Source: Wolfiporia cocos
Taxonomy: Eukaryota > Basidiomycota > Agaricomycetes > Polyporales > Phaeolaceae
DNA: 64,000 nt
NCBI GenBank assembly: GCA_029448655.1
Contig: JACCLO010000014.1
Span: 1,860,001 to 1,924,000 of the forward strand
Reading direction: 5' to 3'
In this document: in pieces, positions 1-11,190 of the stretch
How positions within the stretch are numbered: the stretch's first letter is position 1
Layout: each line of letters begins with the position of its first letter
Program-made: the position numbers and the translations under genes
Notes under the pieces: model-generated
Seen by the model: the letters and a program-made list of their open reading frames with translations, nothing else
Database searches by the model: none
What the model was told of the DNA's origin: nothing

Positions 1-1131
1 GTGAACATGATAGCCCAAGGAAGGAAGCGTAGACCAGGTGCCCTCGCCTTCAAACTTGTAAGGGCAAAACGTAGTGCACTCCTGGTCGTCGTGATCGATC
101 ATCGCCGATAGATCATAGCCGATCTGCGTGTGGCAAAGTGGGGCAGATTTGACTTCCGCTGCGTTGCCGGCAGCCCCGCCACTCGGCACGCTTGTGGGTC
201 CATACGCACACACTGCTGTCGTACGTACTATCATGCTGCATTGCTCAAAGAATGGGCGACATTGTACTTTTCCCTTGTCATGGCGGGCCTCAATTATCCA
301 GTGATCGGCTCAGGGTGATCTCGAAGGCGTTTAGCTCACTAGGATAATTCACATTCTCTCAGAAACCCCGTATGCCTCGGATGGAAACGCAGCAAGCGAA
401 GGTCCGCTGGTTTTGCAATATCTTGAAGTCCAGGTCGACTGCGAATATTCCCATTCGAAAGTGCCTGCACCTGTACTCTCTTGATTCGAATGTTCGTGGA
501 CCATGCACTGTATTACAACGCGCCAGATCATGACCTCTCTACTGAACATCAGCATTCACTTCCGACTATCTAGACCCGGCGGTTCTTCTCACATGTCTCG
601 GCCGCCCTCATTCCGGGTTTCTTTTTCTCCGCCTTATGAGCGGCTATGCCAGCTTCGACAGCATGTTAGAACGCGGGCAGGTAGCGCCAGCATTCTTTCG
701 GCCACCAACCGCGTCAACAAACATTCCGGGCCAATCTACAACGGGCGATTGTGACAAACGGGGACCCCGGGCCCTCCCAATGAGTGTGGTCCACACCATC
801 AACGTGGGCGAGCCTAATCCAGTCCAGGACGAAGCGTCCCTCGACAGCGGGCTTCTCTGCGGAGTGGAGGTGCCCGCCGAGATGCCGCGGTGAGAATAGC
901 AGCAGTCATGCGTCCCCGCTTGCCAATGGGGCGTCAGGGTGTGTCAGTCGCCCGTGCACCCTGCTTCGTGCACGACGGGGAATCCGCGGCGGCCTCGAGC
1001 GCATACGTGCCCAAGGTGCGAAGCCTACCACTTATCAACCGTGTCAATGCGGCAGCATTGATCTTCTGCCTTCCGGCTCCCAGCGTCACCTTGTGGTATA
1101 TCCAACGGGATACTATTTGGGCGTGCACATA
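1..1131. other. No recognisable gene
   Basis: Short open frames occur on both strands, but none has a recognisable domain or a convincing splice pattern. The stretch lies downstream (3') of the first permease, whose stop is at its right edge, so part is probably 3' UTR and terminator. A gene entering from the left cannot be excluded. Confidence 0.4.
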
Positions 1132-3339
1132 TCATGTCTGCTGCTCGCTGGCTTTCTCCAACCTCCTACTACTCCACCTGCTCTGTACTCCGCGCAGCAC
1201 GGTGTACAGGACAATTGCAACGAAGAATCCAAGTAGCATACCGACATCCCCGGTCCCCTTGCGCGCCAGAGGCCCGGTCCACCAGTCCTTTTGCATGCAC
1301 ACGACGATGAAGCCAATCGTCGCGACAAACGTGCACGTGGAGACGTAGCTCGGCGGCAGATTTGGGTGACGAGGGGTGTTCCAGGCTTCAAAAACCTCGT
1401 ACGCGGCCCATGTGTTCCTGCGGAAGACGAAGTGCTCTGTGAGCACGATAGCGGCAAAAGGCGCGAGCCAATAGCCGATAAAGCCTATGGTAAACGGAGA
1501 GATTAGCCACCCGTGGAAGACTGTATTGGTCTCTGCGTACTCAATATGTCCGAGAAAATGGCGTAAAATCGGCTTGAGCCAACAATAGCTACTGGGATGA
1601 TGCTGGGCCGTAAGTATTAGTTAGTGCGCGCTCGCTCAGTGATTACGATGACGCACATTGCGGTGGAGGCGCAAGCGAGCAAGAAACGGGGTATTCTGGC
1701 GAAGACTCGATTCAATGACATGAAGCTGTTGCATACAGTGTACATCGCAGGTGCGCATTGGCTCGGCGAAGTCAACGCTAGTAGTACGACCAGGAATTTT
1801 CCAAAGCCTCCAGCGGGCTGAAGGAGAGCGCCGAGCAGGCCGCCAATGTCATTACCGTTCCCGAGGCTTGCCTTCCACGCGGGGACGTATGAAGCCCCCG
1901 CGGTGAAAGATGCCCCGAGCATGTGTACAGGCATCTGCAAGCATGTGAGCCCCACAAATTAATGCGCTTAACGAAATGATGAAATGAAGGGGAGCGTACG
2001 TACAATGCTTAGAAGCAAACCTAGATAGGAGTAGATGAATACCCTCCACCTATACATCACGGGAAGCTGAGGTCAGAACTGACTTATGTTATATCACACT
2101 CACGTGCTGGCTTTGTGATCATGGAATACACCTTGGTCCGGAGTGAGGGGGGACCAGTTCACGACACTTGCAGCAAGTGCTGCTCCATATGTCATAATAG
2201 CTGAAGCACCGATTGGGGAAGGATTTGTTAAAGGGATCTCGGTGAGATGCTTCCCACTAACGCCAAGCATGACAACGAATGCAACGACGTTCGGAATCCA
2301 GACAAACGTCTCAAACCTATAATACCGCTCTAATTAGCCATGCGAACGGTTGATAACGATGACTTACGGACCAATGAAGCACCTTGTAACCACTAAATAC
2401 CACCTGCAGTGTGATAAGCACGGTGAGGACCTTCGGCTACGATTCAATTACTCGACTCACCACGAGGGTAGCAAGGCTGATAATGACGATGCCCAGGGAT
2501 GCATTCAGATGTTTCGATATGCTCGCGAGCGTTTGACCACCAATGATGGTGTTCAATATCAGGTATCCTTGCAGAGTGACCGTCACCAAGATGCTTGGAA
2601 TCAAGGCTCCATAGTAACTTCGATGTTCCAAAGACATGATTATCCGATTACAGACATCAACGAGAACGATATACTCACCCCCACGAAAAGCGCGCTTGAA
2701 CCATGCAACGAGTCCCGAGTTTAGGACCGAAGACACCACTACGTAACAATTGGTTGAGCAGCTATCACGCAAACGTTCCCGGGAGACCTACAAAAATGCT
2801 GGGACGGTGCATGTCCTGATGATTTGTTAGCTAGCACGTCTGATCCCATGCAAACTTCGTACACAGTGTCGACGAACAGAATGACCAGCAACGAATCACG
2901 CACGCCCAGCCCATAATATGCCGGCCCCACGGTTGCGTTTGTCAATCTATTTATTCAAGATGAAAGAACGCGTGTGGGAAGTGACAACGCCTAGGACGTA
3001 CGTCAGGATATTCAAATTCGCTGAAAACCACACGAAGAATAGCTGGTATAGTCGTCTGTCTGCTCTTTTCTCCGCGGGAGTCGGTGCAATGCTACCAGCA
3101 TCTCCATTGGTTCATCCAAGATCAGAAGCAAAGAGCGCATGGGTGTACCCATTGGTCTCAACCCCCCACTGTGCAAGCTTGACGACTAGTCTCTGCAAAG
3201 CGCCTGATCTTTTCGCCGGCCGTCCTGCGCCGTCCACGTTATCCTGGAGGATGACATCCACTGATTGCTTCTCAACGTCTCCGTGCAACTTCGCACTTGT
3301 CCCCGTTGTATTGCTGATCTTCTCAATATCTTGTTTCAT
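1132..3339 (-). CDS. NCS1-family purine/cytosine permease, copy 1
   Basis: This is a plasma-membrane proton symporter of the fungal Fcy2/FcyB branch of NCS1, which imports cytosine and purine bases. The family is known; substrate is inferred. Recognisable blocks in order on the minus strand: an N-terminal tail ending LAQWGVETNG, a short intron, then IAPTPAEKRADRRLYQLF and VWFSANLNILT. After another intron comes GPAYYGLGVRDSLLVIL, then VFGPKLGTRCMVQARFSWG, a block with GYLILNTIIGGQTL, then GNGNDIGGLLGALLQPAGGF. The last large exon starts EHFVFRRNTWAAYEVFEAWN and ends in a charged tail. The first ATG in the N-terminal frame is at 3339; the frame extends further up without ATG. Splice borders restore one frame in the junctions I traced, so the gene looks intact. 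A paralogue follows immediately upstream on the same strand. Confidence 0.85.
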
Positions 3340-3919
3340 ATTAGCTGGTTGGCACAACGACAAGCAGGTAAAGCGTATAGAGGCGAGCAGACGTCTCTGA
3401 GCTTTCTTGTAGGAGTAGAATAGTCGGCGGCGGGAGCAGCCAGGGCTCCGCGAAGCCCAGAAGGGCCGTTACATACAGTGAAAAGATGCTCGTTGAAGGA
3501 TGACCAGCTCATGTGTTCACTCATGGTCCACAGCGGGGCACCGCAAGCAGTATTCCGTCTTCCTGGCATAAATGATCCTTCGTCTACTCGCAATGGGTCT
3601 GGTTTCAGACTAGCTTGATAGGTTTGGAATGAGAGCAACAACAACAGGGAATTTACAAACAGTGAACGCAACTGACACCGGGATGCTTGAGGCTGTGAGG
3701 AGAGCAAATATCAGATGAAAAGTAACGTTGTATGATTGAGTCCCCGGCCTTACCTGAGCACATGATCGCCAATGGAAGAAGCTCGGCTTTCAGTTCTGGT
3801 CACGCAGTCAGTGCAGTCAAGATAAAGCCAACTTCGTTGAAGGCTTCAGGTTCAGTATCCGAATACAGTCGCGAACCATCAGCCGTTGTAAACCCAAGGA
3901 ATTCATTCGTTGGCGTGCT
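3340..3919. other. Intergenic spacer between tandem permeases
   Basis: This holds the promoter and 5' UTR of permease copy 1 and the 3' end of copy 2. Short open frames on both strands show no family resemblance. No repeat or RNA gene was seen. Confidence 0.5.
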
Positions 3920-6127
3920 TCAAGCAGCCTTCCACGTATCGGTCTCCCATCTTCTCTCCACCCACCGCGCTGCGAGATACATGATGGCTGCAAATATGAA
4001 CCCACACAGCATCCCAAGGTCGCCAGTCCCAGTACGTGCTATTGGGCCGGTCCACCATTGTTGTTGCATAAACAACACGATGATGCCGATTGTCGCCACG
4101 AAGGTGAATACGGCCGCATAGCCTCGGGAGAGATTAGGGTGTTTGGGGCGGTTCCAGGCCTCCAAGACTTGGTAGGTTGACCACTTGGACTTGCGGAATA
4201 CAAAGTGCTCAACAAAAACGATTGCGCAGAAAGGGGCGGTCCAATATCCAATAAAAGCTACGGCGCTCGTTAAATGGTAAATTGCGCACGGTTGAAGGGA
4301 ATACTTGCCAAGTATATTGTCGAACGTGGAATAGAATCGGGCGGATCCGATTATCGCTACGGGTATCACGCTGGGAACACGGAAGTTGAATCGACAGCTC
4401 TGCTCGTGACAAGCCATGCGTGACTTACATAGCCGTCGGGATCATCGCCAATAGAAATCGGGGCACCCTTGCAGATACGGGGAGTGCTGTCATAAGGCTT
4501 GTGCACATGCTATACACGGAGGGTGCTGTCTGGCTTGGAGCTGTCAGAGATAGAAGTACAAGGAGAAACTTTCCAAAGCCGCCTGCTGGAAGGAGGGTTG
4601 CTGCGATGAGACCACCAATGTTGTTGCCGTTTCCAAGGCCCGTTCGCCAGGCTGGCACATAAGGAGCGGTTGCTGTCAATGCGGCCCCGAGCAAATGGAC
4701 GGGTAGCTATTCAGGGCGAGATTTGTATGAGATCTGCTTCAATGCGGCGAGACGGGAGTCATTAAGACGTACGCATGATATCAAGAAGCCAGCGTATGCG
4801 TAGGCGAATATTCTCCAGCTGCAATGCCGGTGTCATAACAGGCGCATACTTTATGAAGAACTTCGCTCACCCGCTGGCTTTGCCGTTGTGGTACACTCCA
4901 TAGTCTGGGGTGATAGCGGACCAGCTCACGTTCGTGGCAGCGAGTGTGGCACCGAAGGTCATGATCGCGGAGGCCTCGGCGGCAACAGGCCCGGATAACG
5001 GGACATGCCTTATGTGGCTCCCGCTAACAGCAAGCAGAACGATGAAAGCGATGACGTTCGGGATCCACACAATCATTTCGTACCTGCTGACTGGTCAGCA
5101 TCTACAACACCAGTACTTCTGTAGCCCAGACAACTTGCCAATGCAAAACCTGATATCCGCTGAATACGACCTACGGTTGCTCGGTCTGTCAGAGCGGAAT
5201 CAAATATTAAGGACTAACGCACCGCGAGTGTTACAAGAGCAATTATGACAATACCGAGTGGTGCACCAACGTGTGGTGATATACTTCCAAGCGTCTGACC
5301 GCCGATGATAGTATTGATTATCAAGTAACCTTGTAACGAGATGATGTTCAGGACGCAGGGGATAATTGCGCCGTAGTATCTGTGACATAATACGATCAGA
5401 CCAAGCATATGTAGTGGTAAACAATACTCGCCCCCAGGAGAAGCGAGCCTGTACCATGGCACGCATGCCGAGTTTCGGTCCAAAAACAGCACTGGGTAAC
5501 GTCAGTTACCGCGACAGACCAGTAGTAATACACTCACAAGAATGCTGGCACTGCGCATGACCTGTCGGTCGGTCAGCATATGTTTGTCAAACCGGATGGA
5601 GATCTTACACTATATCGACAACGAGAATGACAAGAAATGAATCTCTGATCCCGAGCCCGTACGACGCAGGTCCCACAGTGCCTGAAATTAGCCTTGAGGT
5701 AACACCAGACATATGTAGTAAGCAATAATCCAAAATGGTCCTCGCCGCGACATTTACGTGAAGATATTAGCATTCGCTGCGAACCAAAGTGAGAACATTT
5801 GATACAGGCGCGTGTCGGTCCTCTCCTCTGCGGGGACGGGGACAATGCTGTTTCACGATTCGACACGTCAATTTGGTCGACAGCTATGCAAGCTACGCAC
5901 CCATTCGTTTCGACTCCCCAACGATTGAGCACTGCTGTTATGCGATCGAAAAATTTGAGGTGCTGCCGTGAGGACGGTGATGAGCAACGAGTGCTCTCTC
6001 GTGCCGTATGCACAGAGGGGCTCAGTTGAGCTGTTTTTTCCTGATCCGGTGACCGGCTGAGTTCGTCAATGTCGTACGCAGGCCGCACTACGTTGCATTG
6101 GCCCCTTGTCTCTGGTGGGTTATCCAT
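3920..6127 (-). CDS. NCS1-family purine/cytosine permease, copy 2
   Basis: This is a second Fcy2/FcyB-type NCS1 permease, same orientation and intron layout as copy 1. The ATG at 6127 opens a cytosolic tail (MDNPPETRGQ...) leading to FFDRITAVLNRWGVETNG. An intron follows, then IVPVPAEERTDTRLYQMF, LWFAANANIFT, GTVGPASYGLGIRDSFLVIL, and VFGPKLGMRAMVQARFSWG. Later blocks are GYLIINTIIGGQTLGSIS and GNGNNIGGLIAATLLPAGGF. The C-terminal exon has VEHFVFRKSKWSTYQVLEAW, RGYAAVFTFVATIGIIVLFM, WWTGPIARTGTGDLGMLCGF and ends in VERRWETDTWKAA. The family has 12 membrane segments; I recognise most of the conserved ones. The copies differ at many positions, so the duplication is not recent. Substrate is inferred. 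Confidence 0.87.
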
Positions 6128-6668
6128 GCGGTCGCATTCAGGAGAAGAGAGTCAGATAACCTAGGCTATATGCGCGCGTTAGTTTTGTGGGCATGAGGGC
6201 TTGATCGGCCGCGGGTACGCGGAACAAAGATATCGAGAAGCACAGAAGGTTGTCAAATCTCCAGCGCCCAAATGCACGGGAGCAGATAAGAGTGACAGCT
6301 GTAAGGGTACACCTCGAGTAACGTGAACCTAGCAGGACAAATTACGATAATTTGACATGGCGACCGGTCGGCAATATTGATCCAGTCGGGGTACAGTCAC
6401 AGATACACGCCGCGGACCACCACGGAAGCGATACACGCCGCGGACCACCACGGATGCAGCAGAGATGGTCTTCGTGATAAGACTTAGTCTTCAAATGTCA
6501 TCTAAGCGGTGTCAAAGACGTCGCATGGCAGTTCCGACCCACAGGTTCATTGCGTGCGCAGCATTATCATCGTTCGTTATTAGCAACATCTTGAAGGCCG
6601 GTATCATGAGATCGTCAATATCAGTGCCATAGAGTACCAAAGTTACAATTAGGGAGCAAGTAGTGAGC
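6128..6668. other. Intergenic region with a 28-bp tandem duplication
   Basis: This is the upstream region of permease copy 2 and the downstream region of SEC11. No gene was found. It contains the short tandem repeat listed separately. Confidence 0.5.
6402..6457. repeat. Two-copy 28-bp tandem repeat
   Basis: The unit starting gatacacgccgcggaccacc occurs twice head to tail (6402-6429 and 6430-6457), with one mismatch near the end. It lies about 280 bp upstream of the permease copy 2 start codon. The GC-rich core cgccgcggac could bind a protein, but that is only a guess. Confidence 0.9.
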
Positions 6669-7508
6669 CTATTCACGTTGGAACAAGGCTAGCAGACCCA
6701 GACCGCCAAGGAGAGCATATTTCAGTTGCGGGAAGTCATTCTGGGACAGTCAGAATAGTAAGAAGCAGAATTAGACCGGAAGACACACCATAGCAATTGT
6801 CACGTATCCGACGTAAGGTAGAAAGCTGTTTCAAGGAGTTGGAACCTTTCCAGAGGACAGATGTCAGAAGACCTCACCCTCTGACCTTGCCCACGATATG
6901 TTTTCTCTCCAGCCATTCTAGACCCTGGTAGAGCTCGAGATCGTCGATATGATTGTTGTCGCCCTTTGTCAGAAGCAATTGTTTGTGGGCTAAAGGACTC
7001 GCGGCAATAACCCTTCAATGAAACAAAGATGAACCACTGAGGATGAGGAATGTTAGGGATGGTGACATTACCCCTTCTCGTGATAGGCAACGTCGTGTGT
7101 TTCCAGTACTCTGTGGACAATGGGGATGTCGGCACCCGGAATCTTGTACACAGTGATGTCCCCCGTTTGGTACCGCTTATCAGGAGGGTTCGTAAGGAAC
7201 AGTAAGTCGCCACGGTAGAAAGCTGGTTCCATGGAACCACTAATAGCATCAACATATAGCGCCATCAGGAGTGTTCACATGGCAAGTCCGGCGTACCTTA
7301 GTACTACAACAATCGGAGACTCTGTATTTGTGAAAAGACCAAGTCCCTTCCACATCATGAAGCCGGAAGCGAGTACGGACATGAAATTGAGGACCTGGAG
7401 CAGAACCTAGAGAGCCGCAATGAGAGAAAGTCGGCTTATGAAATCTACGAGTCAATGCACATGTCTGAAGCCTAATCGCCGCAATGTCTTGAGCTCGTCA
7501 GAAAACAT
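6669..7508 (-). CDS. SEC11: Signal peptidase complex catalytic subunit Sec11
   Basis: This ER-membrane serine protease cleaves signal peptides from secretory proteins as they enter the lumen. The ATG at 7508 gives [17 protein letters not shown], then after an intron [20 protein letters not shown], the single N-terminal membrane anchor. The next exon junction rebuilds [20 protein letters not shown]; the serine of the SGSMEP box (about residue 55) is the nucleophile. The catalytic histidine lies in [12 protein letters not shown], and [16 protein letters not shown] supplies the conserved acidic region. The C-terminus runs through [20 protein letters not shown] to [15 protein letters not shown] and stops after LLALFQRE. 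At least six exons are needed. Size (about 165-170 residues) and all catalytic boxes fit the family, so the gene is functional by inspection. Confidence 0.95.
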
Positions 7509-7903
7509 GGTTCACCAAACTGTGTAACGAGGAGAAGTATGAGGGATGAAGTTACCCCACTCCCCAGACCAGTACAGCGCGCGATCACGTGATGATGCGA
7601 GACGTGACGTGTATCATCGCGTCGCATCGCAAGCGCCGGAAGCGCGCCACATTTCAAACGGATATTCCAGCTCAGCGAAAACTGAATCTGGTCTGAGATC
7701 CTACGAGGTGCTCATCGCCGTCAAAAGGGCTTCAGGGAGCTCAAACCACAGTCCCTCGTCCGAACGACATCATGGCCGGCTTCACAGCAACATTTTCGAT
7801 GACAATCATAGTTCATACTGTATTGCCTGCCTCCCAGTTCTACATAGCATAAATCAAACACATCCATCCATACGACCCGTGAGCTAAAATCCGGAAGGTA
7901 CAA
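7509..7903. other. Intergenic, no gene seen
   Basis: This is the upstream region of SEC11 and the 3' flank of the acyltransferase-like gene, both on the minus strand. Only short unrecognised frames occur. Confidence 0.5.
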
Positions 7904-9584
7904 TCACTGCATGCCAATCTTCGTTAACATGTCGACAATCCGTCGAAAGTATGGGTCCACTAGAGCCACACTAGTGCGCGAGGTATTGTGCCTGATCTGG
8001 AAGTGTAGCTTCTCATCCCATGTCCACAGAAGGAATGAATCTGATACAGGAATCACTTTTCCGGCGATATCCAAGTTGACGACGCGAACCGCTCCGCTTC
8101 GTACATCTGTCCTAGTACCACCACCCTCTCCATCCACGTCCGAGCGAGTGACGACGTAACGCGTAGGGAGGAGCTTCGTGCAGTCGCCAAGGCTGCTCAT
8201 GTACGGTACGTATGGTTTGCCGGACGCCATAGCCATATACTTTAGTAATCGGTAGGGCTTATACAGCCGTGTGAGGTGCCAGAAATACGGCGACTCGACG
8301 AATGCGATGTGGCCTGCCTTGAAGTCCCGCGCGATGGCCCACAATGCGGACAACCCATCTGGGCCTGCCAGCGCTGGGCGTGGGACGCTCAGGTTGATCG
8401 GATACACGGATACGCGCAAGACGAAGTCGGAGCGCTCTTCGTCCTGTGTCGCTTGAACCTTGGTGGTCACATCGAGCGCTTGGGTCAATGAGAAGCGATA
8501 GGAGCCTGATGTCTGGGATAAATCGTTGACACCTGTGCTCCGGTCTCCAATAGTTGTTCCGTCGACGTCCTCAACAGTAGCTAGGGCCGCCGCAGTATTG
8601 GCAAGTTGGGTAATGGTGACACCGTTGGCTTTACAAGCCCGGAGGATCTTCAGCGTCTCTGCTTGCGACCATTCGTGGCGTATGATGTGCGCCGACACCT
8701 TGTCCGTTTCAGCCGTTCTATCTGGCACTAGCCCTGCTGATGGCTATCACGAGATCAATATAGAAGCATAGTGCTGATACGATAGCACTAACCATGGATG
8801 ATCCCATGATCTTCTCGAACGCCGCCTGTCCCCTCCTTAACTCCTCAAGATCGGCCGTCAATGGCGGCTCCAAGCTATCTTGCGAAGCAGGTATATTCAC
8901 AGCGGGACGCTCTCCGGAGAAATACGCAGCTAGCTGCGCCTCTGCTCGCCCCAGTGCCGCCAACAACTCCAGAAACTCGCGAACCAGATTCAGCCGGGGT
9001 CGTCCACCAGTAACGAAATGCGTGGCCTGTAGCCCAAAGACATATCGACCGGAAGTCTGGTCTACGTCTCTCCCCCACCAAACAGTGCACGTTCCATTCC
9101 GCACGTCCAGCGCATCCTTCAAGTCGGCGCCTCCCCAGCGGCTACGCAGCGTTGCCGCCTCCTCTGCCTGGTCGGTGAATGCGTGGAATTCAATCTGCAT
9201 TCTGGCCTCCTTGATGGCGTGGGCTGGTGAGACTGGGACGTTGTACACGTACTCCGGTATAGGCCCGGTAAAGGACACTCTGGCAGCGAACAAGGGATGG
9301 CGTAGGCGCAGCACTGCAGTGGCGAGGACGACCTGCTCGTCACTGATTACGTGCCCTCCCTCGCAGGCGAGCGTGACAATGGTGAAGCCATCGGAGAAGC
9401 CGTATATATTGCGGACAGGTAGGTACCCCATCTCGGATGGACCTAGAGGTCTGCTGTATGTCAGGGTGGTCTCCCTTACAACGAGGAGATCTCCTGGGAT
9501 CTTAACGCCATTGGGGATCTGCATGTGTACCGGCAGCTGAGTGGACGGTCCGGAAAGAGGTATATCCTGTGTACGTACGTTCAT
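7904..9584 (-). CDS. CoA-dependent acyltransferase-fold protein with degenerate active site
   Basis: There are two long exons: 9584 down to about 8800, and about 8730 down to the TGA at 7904. A short intron (GTTAGT donor) separates them. The first has a chloramphenicol-acetyltransferase-superfamily pattern: a Tyr/Arg-rich start (TLTYSRPLGPSEMGYL), VLATAVLRLRHPLFAARVSF, then HFVTGGRPRLNLVREFLELL at the position of HxxxDG. The second continues the lobe with SGSYRFSL, ALWAIARDFKAGHIAF and a tail ALVDPYFRRIVDMLTKIG. Similar proteins in fungi are annotated as alcohol or trichothecene-type acetyltransferases or condensation-like proteins of unknown role. In the HxxxD motif the aspartate is glycine, so catalysis may be altered or lost. 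Frame across the junction needs a non-obvious donor or a small indel, so the splice is uncertain. Confidence 0.65.
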
Positions 9585-11054
9585 CGCTCGGTGGTGGAAG
9601 ACTAGGCTATTCAATGCCGGTCAAGGTATGTGGTCGTGCGGCCTCATATATGCAGCAATCTCTGCTTGATAACTGCATGAGGCACCAGGAACAGTGGAAG
9701 CTACCGTCGCCCTGAGAGCTGATGACAGAATCTTGCTTCCTCACTCATTCGACGTTACAGTATCGCCGGACCCCTTTTGTACAATGAACCCCTTCTGCAT
9801 TTCGTTTCTGCGGAGGCAACGCATCGAAAAATCATGAAACATTTGTGTTGGATACTAGACATTTAGACGAAGTTTTCTGTATCATTTTCTTTTACATTCC
9901 TGATTTATGTTGTTATGCAAATTTGATTGTGCAGAAGTGGTCCATTGTGCAAAAGGGGCCAGAGAATCACGTCAATAGCGAGGATCGTGGGTAACATAGA
10001 CTGGCGGTATGTGATATATCATCTCCTGGGTTACAAATATGTTTGACCTCCGTTTGCATACATTTGCTTGTTCGCAGCTAGCCGGTTCACCATGATAGTG
10101 CGAGACCCAGGTGCTAATAGACATCACATAAGTGCTCAATAAGACGATCGCCTGCCTTCGAGCTTCGGCAAACCTGTCGCCGGGCAGCTCAGGTTGACGT
10201 TGATTGGAAATGCCGAGGCGGACTTTAATCTGCTGACGTGATCCAATGGGATCCATTCTGCAACTCTGGCGATACTAGACTGATCTAGGTGCCGACGAAA
10301 TCCGGCATCTCTAGAGCTCGCACTCCTCACGCAAAACTCAACAGCTCGAAAATACTGAAACACAATAATAGTTGCAATACTGGGAGTTTGATGGTACGTA
10401 GATCGAGTGCGATCAAAGACTCTGGATTACGAAACCTTTGTCAGACGAGTTTAATTACCCGCGGCTTTGCCACGGATGTCAATTGTCATTTAAGTATGAT
10501 AACTAATAGAATAAGGGAAAAACATATTGTATGGCAATGCGAGTCCACCCAACCCCCAGGGTGTGTGATCACCCTGCTGCACCTCGCTCAGCCACTTCCG
10601 ACACCTCGCTGATGCTCGGTGTCGTCGTCGCTTCGCTTGTGGTGCCTCATAAACCTCCCGGTTACTCTTAAATTTTCTAGCAGGTATCTACAGTATAGGC
10701 CATTTACGTTACAACATCCCCGTGGCGCTGCACAGGGAGGACGCGCGAAACACGGTCGAAAGGACTTGACTTGAACGCCGCGCACGCGTTGTAGGCGCCG
10801 TCCGTGGGAAATGGCACGGGGGTGGTGGCGCGCGCCCTACGGGCCAATGAACGCACGGTTGCCACGCGAGAACCACATGGTTTTCTTCCACGGCCCTTTA
10901 GTACTTAGATTGTGTCGCGCATATGCGTCGCAACAGGACGCGATCACATAATTGTTCACCGCCAACCAACAAGACACGACACTTGAGGATTCAGTTGTCG
11001 ATACGCTGTCAGTGTACCATATATCTATGTGAAGACTTTGAAAATACAACAGTA
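9585..11054. other. Long intergenic region
   Basis: No coding region could be supported. Short frames on both strands (around 9.97-10.6 kb and 10.6-11.0 kb) have no family signature or consistent splicing. The left part is AT-rich with poly-T stretches. The right edge is the start of the inverted repeat arm. Confidence 0.45.
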
Positions 11055-11190
11055 ATTTGCACGTTATGACGTGCAACGGTATCGGTCACTGTACAATACA
11101 CCATAGAATCCAATCCGAACCAACGGGAAACATACAAGTGACAAAACCCTCATTGAACGCATACACTTGATCTTCGAGACTCTAGGGTCC

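Noticed and set aside
8794..9540. 248-codon plus-strand frame opposite the acyltransferase-fold gene
   Set aside because: Only the minus-strand reading has conserved motifs.
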